From the NCBI GenBank assembly GCA_027575765.1, contig JANBPT010001062.1, forward strand, positions 1 through 15,369: a stretch of 15,369 bases of DNA, in the 5' to 3' direction. Each line of letters starts with the position of its first letter. Position 1 is the first letter of the stretch. The notes under the pieces were generated by a model. That model was not told the DNA's origin and did no database searches. It worked only from the letters and a program-made list of their open reading frames with translations. The stretch is from Tieghemiomyces parasiticus (taxonomy: Eukaryota; Kickxellomycota; Dimargaritomycetes; Dimargaritales; Dimargaritaceae). The translations under genes were made by a program, and so were the position numbers. Positions 10,101-15,369 of the stretch are shown one piece after another.

Positions 10101-13100
10101 ACTCGCTGTGGCGTACCAAGGCCGGGTCAGCCGACATCCTGAACCGCATGGCCTACTGCGCCCCCGAACAACTGTCAATCTGCCTCCCACGCGCAGTGCC
10201 GGAGCTGGTCGAAGCCTTGACTGACTCCCACGTCAAGGTCCGTGAGGCCTGCGAACGTGCCCTGCGCAGTTTCGGTGGCGTCATCACCAACCCGGAGGTC
10301 GAGGCATTGGTCCCGCTCCTCCTGCGTGGCCTTTTCGACCCGGCCCACTCCACCTCTCGTGCCCTGGACGGTCTGCTGCGTACCGCTTTCGTGCACTACG
10401 TCGACCCACCCTCCCTCGCCCTCATCGTACCCATCCTACGCCGTGGCCTCATCACCCGCGGCACCCTGACCAAGCGCCAGGCCGCCCAGGTCGTCGGTAG
10501 TATGGTGGTGCTCACTGCGGGCCGCGATCTCGTATCGTACCTACCGGCCCTCGTCCCGCATCTCCGCCAGGTCCTAGGTGATCCGGTGCCGGATACCCGT
10601 GCCACCGCTGCCAAGGCCCTGGGGCTCCTTGTTCGAACCCTGGGCGAGGTTTACTTCACTGCCTTGGTTGACGACCTCCTGGCTAGCCTGCGCACTCGCA
10701 CCACCACCACCGAACGGTCCGGTGCCGCCCAGGGTCTCAGCGAGATCCTCGCCGGGCTTGGTGTCGAACGGATGGAGTCCCTGCTGCCCGAGGTGGTCAA
10801 GCTGACCGCTTCGCCCGAACCGCACGTGCGCGAGGGCTACATGGCCCTACTCATTTACCTGCCGCTCACCTTCGGCACTCGGTTCCAGCCCTACATCACC
10901 CAGGTGGTGGCCCCTGTCGTCACTGGCCTGGCCGACGAGTCGGAGTACGCCCGCGATGCTGCCCTCCGGGCGGGCCAGATCCTGATCCGTCACTTCCTAC
11001 CGCAGTCCATCGAACTTCTCCTGCCCCAGCTTGAGGGCGGTGTCTTCGACACGCGCTGGCGCATCCGTAACAGCTCCGTTGAACTCATCGGTGACCTCCT
11101 GTTCCAGATCACCGGTCTGGACGGTACTCGGACTGACAAGGCCCTGGGTAATGCTCCCGACGTGGATGCCAGTGACGACGAGGACGGCGACGGGGTGGCG
11201 GCCAACACCAACGCCGGATCCAACGACGCCCAGAACGCGCGCGGCCGCAAGGCGAAGGAAGCTAAGGCGGCCGCACGCCATCGCGGCAAGGTCACCCCGG
11301 AGGCGCAGGACGATGACGATGACGATGAGGAAGCCGCCGTCGTCGCCGTTTCGGCCGATGAGTGCCGCCGGCGCATGTTGGCCGCCCTCGGCCGCGACCG
11401 CCGTGACGCCGTGCTGGCGGCCCTCTACGTGGTACGGTCCGACACCGTGGCCGTGGTACGCCAGACCACCACCGCCATCTGGAAGTCCCTGGTTAGCAAC
11501 ACCCCACGCACCGTCAAGGAGGTGCTGGCCCCCATCATGGACCTCATTCTCACCCAGTTGGCCTCCGGTGACGACGACGGCCGCCGGACTGCCACACGCG
11601 CTCTGGGTGACCTCACCCGAAAACTCGGGGAATCCGTCCTTGGCCGCGTGCTCCCGATCCTTCAGGCCGGTCTTGCCCCCGACCGTCCGCTGGCCCAGCG
11701 CCGTGGTGCCTGCCTCGGCCTGGGTGAGGTGATTCAGACCGTTACACGCAACCACCTGGAGGATCACGCCGAACTGGTGGTTTCCAGTGTTCGGGCTGCC
11801 CTGTGCGACGAAGCGACTGAGGTCCGCGAGGCCGCCGCTGGGACCTTTGATGCCCTGCAGTCCACTTGGGGTGCCCGGGCCACGGACGATATCGTGCCCC
11901 ATCTGCTCTTAGAGCTGCGTAATCCGGCCACGTCTGACCGCGCCCTGGCGGCCCTGCGAAACATCACCGGCGTGCGCGCCTCGGCGGTGTTCCCGACGCT
12001 TATTCCTAAGCTCACCGAACCGCCCATCACCGCCTTCAATGCCCGCGCCCTCGCCGCCCTCGTGCAGGTGGCAGGGTCTGCCCTGGCTCGCCGACTGGGC
12101 GCCATCCTCACGGCCCTGCTCTCGGCCCTGGTCAAGGAGCGGGATCCGGAGACTCTCGAGGCCCTTCGCGACGCCATCACGAACCTGGTCGGTGCGATCG
12201 ACGGCACTGACGGTCTGCATCACTTGATGCTGCTGCTCTTCGAATACGTGCGACCCGATCAGCCGGCCGCCGCCCGGATTGCGGGCTGCGGTGTCCTTGC
12301 TACCCTCTGCCGGGCCCACCCGAACCTGGATTACTCCGAGTACGGTCCTGCCTGGGTAGGTACGCTGGTGGAGCTCTTCGGGGTCCGCGATGACCCTGAA
12401 CTGGTCGCGACCGCCTGGGACGCCCTGGACGCCCTCGTTAAGGCCTACCCGAAGGAGTCCCTCGACGATCTGGTTTCCCCGGCCGCCTCTGCGCTGACCG
12501 CCGCGACCGATTCGGCGCGCTCGGCAGGCGTGACCATCCTCCCTGGGTTTGCGCTGCCCAAAGGGCCCGCCCCAGTCCTGCCCATCGGAACCCAGGGCCT
12601 ACTCGTAGGCGCCCCGGACTCCCGTGAGGCCGCCGCTGACCTGCTGGGCCTCGTGGTGGAGTTTACCCCCGGCGAGACCCTTCGCCCCTACGTTACCCAG
12701 GTCACTGGTCCGCTCATCCGTATTGTCGGTGACCGTCACCCGCCTGCTGTAAAGGCCACTATCCTGGCCACACTCGTACGACTGCTGGCCAAGGTACCCA
12801 CCTTCCTCCGCGCCTTCGTCCCACAGCTACAGCGCACCTTCGTCAAGTGCCTGGCTGACCCGGCCCTGTCCGTGCGTCGTCAGGCCGTGGCCGCCCTCGC
12901 CGCGCTGGTCGGCCTGCAGCCCCGCCTCGACGCCCTCGTGAGCGAGTTGTGTGCCGGAAGCCGCGGCGACGGCGACGTCCGGGCTGCTTCTCTGCTGGCC
13001 CTGGCCGCAGTGCTGGCTAAGGGTACTGTCAGTGATGCTGCCCGCGAGCAGGCCCGCACTGCTCTCCTGGCCTGTCTTGCCGACCCCACGCCAGCCGTTC

Positions 13101-13807
13101 GCCTGGCTGCAGCCGAAGGATTCGGTCGGTGGTTGACCGGTGCCCAGCCTAGCAGTGCGTCCGAGCACTTGAACGAGGCACTCGCCGCCGCCCCGGGTCC
13201 TCACCGGCTGCCGCTCTACCGCGCGGTCCTCGAATTCGCACCCGCGGTCGCCACCGCTTCGGTTGCCGATATCGTTACGGAGGTCCAGGCCGGGATCCGC
13301 GACGCCCAGCTTGTCATTCCGGCCGTCGGCACGGCCTACTTTACCCTTCGCCACGCCGACCAGTTAAACAGCCCTGCCAGCGCCACCACTGACCTTGCCG
13401 GTGCGCTCACCGATGCCCTTCGGGAAGCGCATAGCGATGGTCAGCTGGCCGCCCTGGTGGCTGTTGGGTCCCTCAGTCGCCGAGCCCCTGGCGTTCTAGC
13501 CCCCCGGCTCACCGAGCTGGTTCCGCTGGTACTCTCTTTGACCAACAGCCGCGTGACCCCGGTCAAACATGCCGCCGAGCACGCCCTCCTGTACCTGCTT
13601 GACCTCGGCCGCGGTAATCCGGAATCGATCGCCGACGTGACGAGCGATACTTACCGGCAGGTGTCGAAAGCGGTGGATGGCGAGACTGCGCGCGCCTTGG
13701 CCGAGTGTCTGCGCCGCACCCTGGCCCCGCTGGCGCTAAAGGAGCCGACCGCGGGCGAAGGCGTGACCGGCGATGACAGAGAGGATCTGGCCGTGCTGCG
13801 TAAATGA
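4115..13807 (+). CDS. GCN1: GCN1, HEAT-repeat activator of the eIF2alpha kinase GCN2
   Basis: A single exon encodes 3230 residues. GCN1 binds translating or collided ribosomes, with GCN20 in fungi, and passes the uncharged-tRNA signal to the RWD domain of GCN2, which then phosphorylates eIF2alpha. The protein is almost wholly alpha-helical repeats. Family landmarks in order: divergent N-terminal helical region (1-1100); Ala/Lys/Pro-rich linker (about 1109-1204); SKEESALVADQLAKE (1296-1310), matching the family's charged helix before the central HEAT array; eEF3-like HEAT core with YAARRGAAYGLAG (1880-1892), WRTKAG (1999-2004), DSHVKV and FVHYVDPPSLAL; WRIRNSSVELIGDLLF (from 2315); acid/basic loop (about 2350-2412); WKSLVSNTPRTVKEVL (from 2456); PGFALPK (2810-2816) and TGPLIRIVGDR (2864-2874) in the GCN2-binding part; normal C-terminal end. 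Yeast and human proteins are about 2670 residues, so this one is roughly 560 longer, mostly before residue 1296. The start is the first ATG in an ATG-free leader; the stop is TGA. Confidence 0.97.
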   Translation: MSADSAPGPASSAFDWDSWLSVTVPTHVGRGPLIDRVEFLREELMPKFDALAKRNLTAGSAGTDQPSMAAVSRAARYLVTQYLQQAALDRDLNRTVLAAGRTLLGAGRSLAVLAATLTHLLGQLAEAQPADLGLASLAFLPAALACAGEPEPPRTVVVPAWLGQLRATPADVAAGVCIPRVPAARRLGLLHWFLVILEVLYTERLATDDAAVEATRRDLSRVALRAVASLLYGLVAGTPTPAYLALERHSSAAEFSLDGSPFDPAAHGSTARQLLRTYQQAGADSADGEAVLATKPGIAQSALTAVRRFLRAHRTQWDPLLALLLDAPAETAPTSPDSLERGLYPVDLVLLGCVWGAAARHRRLADFPAIEALRTRYSDASTRYLVHVTAATARGRPHPNVLALTGDTWALVGPASLTRAVFPAWEKAVLRHPEVAIPTLAAVVPFLRAGPASVWTGVVDDSGAATASPAAGSDGLGTALFNQLRVTRPAVRAAWLRLATLTAELAVGVDADQFAERLLEFVLADKPAPGPEAKQHVWAALELLARDSRRATAAPVAETLGRHAPARPAAECKAVESSPEDQATSAIHRSFALVRRIESHLTRETHEAAAVAALRCYTAHTLTVLADPTALGTAKGLDADFAAWWNAAVPVWTTAVAKADKPELRRQWANAVGDLAWYAHKWLDEASPDGPQGRASAFRADIWQTQCAPRLAEPLAKGLQAAAKKLLDAPLTYLPGPTEGYVAVTVTQAALAVGTKALWPTKIDAWVRAAVRPAATGKTTGLFVERIYAKLTLASEVRWLLRAVTSCWPAAVQGVRVRETALATANQIDDENGPAAASGDPALLALEGSTDEALALARVLVHFALHPTQRSFRSLARTTLAELGTTSDSAVLAKCLQPALDAWLSDREAEVAADLTTPQTATAEDSDAESKQQRERDAWPGRVYDLLTALFASHRNPSHVTHPGAGVPSSDADHRLLCLVLGDYTSVAHHPLLATPAHVGPLGRQLAHLHHRQVTDKTDQSADKPDAEPYHGPTDSAFWAAGLPANRVPWWANPAGRSNDRYATLWVTLVQGCGVDPAGFAADLRLPLAAVLLRLARNLTPPPAHEQIHAAGANTTSKAKASTVATKPSVPATTAKSTGATAKKPAKKGATNMDDLSLMFSAMNKKGSGAAKKPVAAKLATPAASAGPGAKPATPVAPAPRQSRPGFYRAALGALSTLGFVDADAFVPLVWHYVARQLDRVDQADVTGDAQTPYPLSHLTSIEVDIWRYQGDPAEPVVDVLGRRGRGKTGSTAALSKEESALVADQLAKETLTRTRVQLTYRLLREALDLLTALTHAARWQSQALFENQEAETLPLHLLFTPILRRLLLGDSKRQALLPLAGPLIGSLGARVLEDLALVTSPRLRPLCAGLVAAVLRLNRVTGVPHAWTVEPVGDLALRILYRLHFQAQTVPYGAATFTLVYTLLQPIIRAPACGAKDLKPSRVATSNEDAEYAEADPVAERLLLCNQLLGRHGPILAATPTAPRREAITALLGVMAQSPAQVKPACDHLLSLAEAMDLADNATQEEKRAVLDGWAAPDTMIRAGVLHAADALDLTDLDFDSAVWAARYDPDGDNAELASRIWVESVMEVPAATYFDDLRPFLTHAAAPVRSAGAAALAAAITVIAQEATPAAFRPALVRLTDWYVQLAAPVGPEYDRFGMVIPSTLNRIDPFPARVALGECLAALAEPVTTADDVRYLVHFLIAEGPLGDRSGAVRAQMLTAGLRLVEHHGAACADHLVAEFDAVLQGDRVSDADTETADAIRESVVVLYGALARFLSPKDPRVGRAVSQLLSALATPSESVQRSVAECLAPLTKGQMAIVPDWTARLTKTLFGRGGTYAARRGAAYGLAGIVRGVGIRALWMYELMPAVQTHLSDASTDAREGALLAVETLADTLGSLFEPYAVQLVPALLTSFADSDTRVRQATGDACQAIMAHLSPYGVRRLLPSLLRGLHDSLWRTKAGSADILNRMAYCAPEQLSICLPRAVPELVEALTDSHVKVREACERALRSFGGVITNPEVEALVPLLLRGLFDPAHSTSRALDGLLRTAFVHYVDPPSLALIVPILRRGLITRGTLTKRQAAQVVGSMVVLTAGRDLVSYLPALVPHLRQVLGDPVPDTRATAAKALGLLVRTLGEVYFTALVDDLLASLRTRTTTTERSGAAQGLSEILAGLGVERMESLLPEVVKLTASPEPHVREGYMALLIYLPLTFGTRFQPYITQVVAPVVTGLADESEYARDAALRAGQILIRHFLPQSIELLLPQLEGGVFDTRWRIRNSSVELIGDLLFQITGLDGTRTDKALGNAPDVDASDDEDGDGVAANTNAGSNDAQNARGRKAKEAKAAARHRGKVTPEAQDDDDDDEEAAVVAVSADECRRRMLAALGRDRRDAVLAALYVVRSDTVAVVRQTTTAIWKSLVSNTPRTVKEVLAPIMDLILTQLASGDDDGRRTATRALGDLTRKLGESVLGRVLPILQAGLAPDRPLAQRRGACLGLGEVIQTVTRNHLEDHAELVVSSVRAALCDEATEVREAAAGTFDALQSTWGARATDDIVPHLLLELRNPATSDRALAALRNITGVRASAVFPTLIPKLTEPPITAFNARALAALVQVAGSALARRLGAILTALLSALVKERDPETLEALRDAITNLVGAIDGTDGLHHLMLLLFEYVRPDQPAAARIAGCGVLATLCRAHPNLDYSEYGPAWVGTLVELFGVRDDPELVATAWDALDALVKAYPKESLDDLVSPAASALTAATDSARSAGVTILPGFALPKGPAPVLPIGTQGLLVGAPDSREAAADLLGLVVEFTPGETLRPYVTQVTGPLIRIVGDRHPPAVKATILATLVRLLAKVPTFLRAFVPQLQRTFVKCLADPALSVRRQAVAALAALVGLQPRLDALVSELCAGSRGDGDVRAASLLALAAVLAKGTVSDAAREQARTALLACLADPTPAVRLAAAEGFGRWLTGAQPSSASEHLNEALAAAPGPHRLPLYRAVLEFAPAVATASVADIVTEVQAGIRDAQLVIPAVGTAYFTLRHADQLNSPASATTDLAGALTDALREAHSDGQLAALVAVGSLSRRAPGVLAPRLTELVPLVLSLTNSRVTPVKHAAEHALLYLLDLGRGNPESIADVTSDTYRQVSKAVDGETARALAECLRRTLAPLALKEPTAGEGVTGDDREDLAVLRK
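7438..7728 (+). other. Low-complexity Ala/Lys/Thr/Pro linker inside GCN1
   Basis: Residues about 1109-1204 of GCN1 are dominated by Ala, Lys, Thr, Pro and Gly (for example KSTGATAKKPAKKG and PAASAGPGAKPATP), in contrast to the helical repeats on both sides. It is probably a flexible, positively charged insert. It carries one non-repetitive island, MDDLSLMFSAMNKK, starting at residue 1153. The DNA keeps frame and GC bias throughout, so it reads as coding, not as an unspliced intron. Confidence 0.7.
11162..11350 (+). other. Acidic/basic loop inserted in the eEF3-like part of GCN1
   Basis: Residues about 2350-2412 contain SDDEDGDG (2353-2360), a Lys/Arg-rich stretch around GRKAKEAKAAARHRGK, and DDDDDDEE (2399-2406). 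The flanks, IGDLLFQITG before and MLAALGRDRR after, are conserved GCN1 sequence. From what I recall of yeast and human GCN1, this loop is acidic but only about 25-30 residues there, so it is expanded by about 50-60 residues here. It lies in the region that contacts GCN20 and the ribosome in other fungi. Confidence 0.65.
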
Positions 13808-14160
13808 GCGTCTATGAGGTCAACTGGCCGCGACTTCGTCAATAATAGCCAATGAAAGGCGACCTTTTGATTGGACAATGACGATTTCTATTCCACACAA
13901 TGTATCCGCTGCTAACGACAAACTCCTAGCTGTTTATTGGCGTATCTACAATGGAGGTGCGACTTGATTCTACTCCATTTAAAGTTTGATAGCTCAATTC
14001 TCAATACAGATTTACATGGGACCGTTTTATCGTGATAACTCCATTTAACTTAGACCTAGCATAACGTGAGAAGATGGAAAAGCTTTACTATTGGCTGGCG
14101 TAAGAAGGGAACTTCTATTGAACTGATTGATATTTTTAAAAGCCAGTGTCAAGCCCGACA

Positions 14161-14183
14161 TAAGGTAGGCTAGCCTTACCTTA
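14161..14183. repeat. Imperfect palindrome in the GCN1 3' spacer
   Basis: The left arm taaggtaggct and the right arm agccttacctta are reverse complements except for one extra base in the right arm. They abut without a loop around a central CTAG. It lies about 350 bp after the GCN1 stop, in AT-rich DNA. It could act as an RNA hairpin or a binding site; no function can be assigned. Confidence 0.5.
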
Positions 14184-14318
14184 GCCATCCACCACAGCAA
14201 ACTGATGGTTGTTTGATTTTGCTTGGGAGGGTTACGTTGCCTCGGTGACCGATGCGTATCTGAGCTGACGCTGTAAACATTCATGGTACCTGACTGAACG
14301 ATCGAATTCAGCGAGATA

Positions 14319-14595
14319 CTATAAATGACACACCAAGGTCACATTCCCGATGATAATGAGACCCCACAGGTAGCTGCTGGCCCCATTGAGGTCTTTCAGC
14401 AGACCAATCACATGGTACGCCCGCTGGCGACGCTCAATGCCGGTGGGACGGTAGGGTGTTCTAGGTGCGCACTACCAGGTACTTGAGCAGCACGCCACAC
14501 ATGGTGAGAAAGTCACTACGGTAGACTCAGCCAGCTACTCGCCGGTTAATCGCGAATGCTGCACCCGCAAGGGCCTGTGACACTACCTCATTCAT
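14319..14595 (-). pseudogene. Possible relic of a membrane transporter (frameshifted)
   Basis: On the minus strand, ATG at 14593-14595 opens MNEVVSQALAGAAFAINRRV and then meets TGA at 14527-14529. The same frame continues VYRSDFLTMCGVLLKYLVV to TAG at 14461-14463. The next frame, open from 14471, reads RQRAYHVIGLLKDLNGASSY followed by LWGLIIIGNVTLV, ending at TAG 14319-14321. The RQRAY..IGLL.DL...SYLW pattern resembles the TM10-11 region of pantothenate/allantoate-type MFS permeases, where an Arg-Ala pair precedes a helix with a tryptophan. The resemblance is by eye only. Chance, or exons of a real spliced gene, cannot be excluded. Confidence 0.25.
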
Positions 14596-14883
14596 TTTAT
14601 CAATCTAGCCCGATAAGTAGTTGAATCAGGGGGAGTGCCCCTAAAGATGCCATGGTCCGTAAAAAAAACTGGTATCCTGCTGGGGCAACTGACCGAAGTT
14701 GGCCACCGCGGGCTCCAGTTTAGCGGAGTGCCAAGATCGATGCCCGTGGCCTGGTGGCTCTGGGAATACAAACATCGGTGGAAGGTAGACATCGCACAAT
14801 CGGTCAAGATGCGCGGGGGAAGCGGATTTGGACTTGCCAGAGGGGTACCATACCAATTTTACTGCCACAGTGAGTCCAATTCT

Positions 14884-15065
14884 TCAATGAGTTACTAAAT
14901 AAAATACCGAATTTTCTTTGGTATAGATACGATCAATGAAGTCTAGCCCCGGCCGTCCGTTTTCGGCTTCCTCGAGTTGTTTGCGGCGTCTGTATTTCAG
15001 AGGAAAGGCTTGGGGTCCAGTTGGACTCCTTGTGTGTAGACAGGCCCATGGCTGTTGACGTTACC
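14884..15065 (-). other. Possible last exons of a minus-strand gene (MFS-tail-like)
   Basis: A minus-strand frame is open from 15060 to a TGA at 14884-14886 and reads RRRKQLEEAENGRPG followed by LDFIDRIYTKENSVFYLV. Many DAL5-type permeases end in a tail of the form D-(x)-T-D-x-E-N-x-x-F-R-Y, which this resembles. Upstream, EWTVPIEKVKEKGAVDFSR meets TAA at 15061-15063. A candidate 75-nt intron with donor AG|GTAACG (15064) and acceptor AATACAG (14990) would remove that stop and keep frame. No start region or earlier exons were established, and the piece lies close to the promoter of the plus-strand gene at 15274. Confidence 0.25.
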
Positions 15066-15246
15066 TCGAAAAGTCTACGGCACCCTTCTCTTTAACCTTT
15101 TCGATTGGCACCGTCCACTCTATGCAAGTCCAGCGTGACCAGGTCCGAACGACAGAGTCTGAATGAGGAAGGGACCTACTATGCCACCACCCGATGGTCG
15201 CCTCTTTGGGTGACCAGCTGCCTTTCTTTCTAGCTGTGCATTCCTA

Positions 15247-15264
15247 CACTTCACTTCACTTCAC
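15247..15264 (+). repeat. Short pentamer repeat before the partial gene
   Basis: The sequence cacttcacttcacttcac is three full copies of CACTT plus CAC. It lies 10 bp upstream of the start codon of the partial gene, so it would be in its 5' leader or core promoter. It is a simple microsatellite-like run in a pyrimidine-rich context. Confidence 0.5.
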
Positions 15265-15273
15265 GACACCGCA

Positions 15274-15369
15274 ATGGCCCAACCCACCCACGCACAAACT
15301 ACGGAGACTGGCTTCCAAAGCCTCTGGCGTGACCACTATCAAGCCAAGGTCGAGTCTATCGTGGCGGAC
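15274..15369 (+). CDS. Partial gene of unknown function, N-terminal 32 codons
   Basis: ATG at 15274-15276 sits in a good eukaryotic context (CGCAATGG, purine at -3) and opens a frame that stays open to the end of the window. The peptide begins MAQPTHAQTTETG and continues FQSLWRDHYQAKVESIVAD. The first 13 residues are polar and likely disordered; the following part reads as an amphipathic helix with alternating charged and hydrophobic residues, as at the start of a soluble protein. I do not recognise the family. The GC-rich third positions match those of GCN1. A splice-acceptor-like CTTTCTTTCTAG ends at 15232, so a leader intron is possible. Confidence 0.5.
   Translation, partial: MAQPTHAQTTETGFQSLWRDHYQAKVESIVAD

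Larger units (their letters stand above)
13808..15273. other. Spacer between GCN1 and the next gene, with coding-like traces
   Basis: 13808-14318 is AT-rich with no supported gene; it holds an imperfect palindrome at 14161-14183. 14319-14870 is more GC-rich and carries several short minus-strand frames with membrane-protein character. 14884-15065 has a tail-like minus-strand frame. An AATAAA lies at 14898-14903 on the plus strand. The last 50 nt before 15274 include a CACTT pentamer repeat. The ATG-started frame at 14635-14898 on the plus strand shows no recognisable domain. Confidence 0.45.

Noticed and set aside
11031..11732. 233-codon plus-strand frame in another register within GCN1
   Set aside because: Its composition (Arg/Pro/Ser/Trp-rich) is that of an out-of-frame shadow; the GCN1 frame is clearly the conserved one.
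10997..11902. 301-codon minus-strand frame inside GCN1
   Set aside because: It lies antisense to conserved GCN1 sequence. Long antisense frames arise from the GC-rich third positions, and it has no recognisable domain.
1..15369. CRISPR arrays, insertion sequences or bacterial operon signals
   Set aside because: No regularly spaced repeats, no terminal inverted repeats flanking a transposase, and the gene content is eukaryotic.

Overview
The window is nuclear DNA from a eukaryote, most likely a fungus. Three things point there. It holds a complete, very large GCN1 gene (HEAT-repeat activator of the eIF2alpha kinase GCN2). It holds a spliced 12-TM transporter of the fungal DAL5-type anion:cation symporter branch of the major facilitator superfamily, with short GT..AG introns of 123 and 164 nt. 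Genes lie on both strands with 0.75-1.65 kb between them, and no bacterial operon or Shine-Dalgarno pattern is visible. Coding DNA is strongly GC-biased at third codon positions, while the spacers, especially 13.8-14.3 kb, are clearly more AT-rich. The phylum cannot be fixed from the sequence. An early-diverging fungus is possible, but that is only a guess.

Layout. 1-756 is a spacer without a convincing gene; it has a tight GC-rich palindrome cluster near 200 and, at the very edge, a short minus-strand reading frame that might be the tail of another gene. 757-2462 (minus) is the three-exon transporter gene; both introns can be placed exactly and restore a continuous 472-residue protein. 2463-4114 is the shared spacer between the transporter and GCN1, which are divergently transcribed. 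4115-13807 (plus) is GCN1, a single uninterrupted frame of 3230 codons with recognisable GCN1 blocks from the middle to the C-terminus. 13808-15273 is a spacer with scattered short minus-strand frames that read like membrane-protein or MFS-tail fragments, possibly relics or exons of another transporter. 15274-15369 (plus) is probably the first 32 codons of a further gene that runs off the window.

How the genes relate. GCN1 works on translating ribosomes, with GCN20 and GCN2, to report amino-acid starvation. The transporter family imports organic anions such as allantoate, ureidosuccinate, dipeptides or vitamins. Both belong loosely to nitrogen nutrition, but nothing in the sequence shows co-regulation, and the adjacency may be chance. 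I did not find a new multi-gene system. The points most worth following up are the enlarged N-terminal half and two low-complexity inserts of this GCN1, and the coding-like traces between 14.3 and 15.1 kb.
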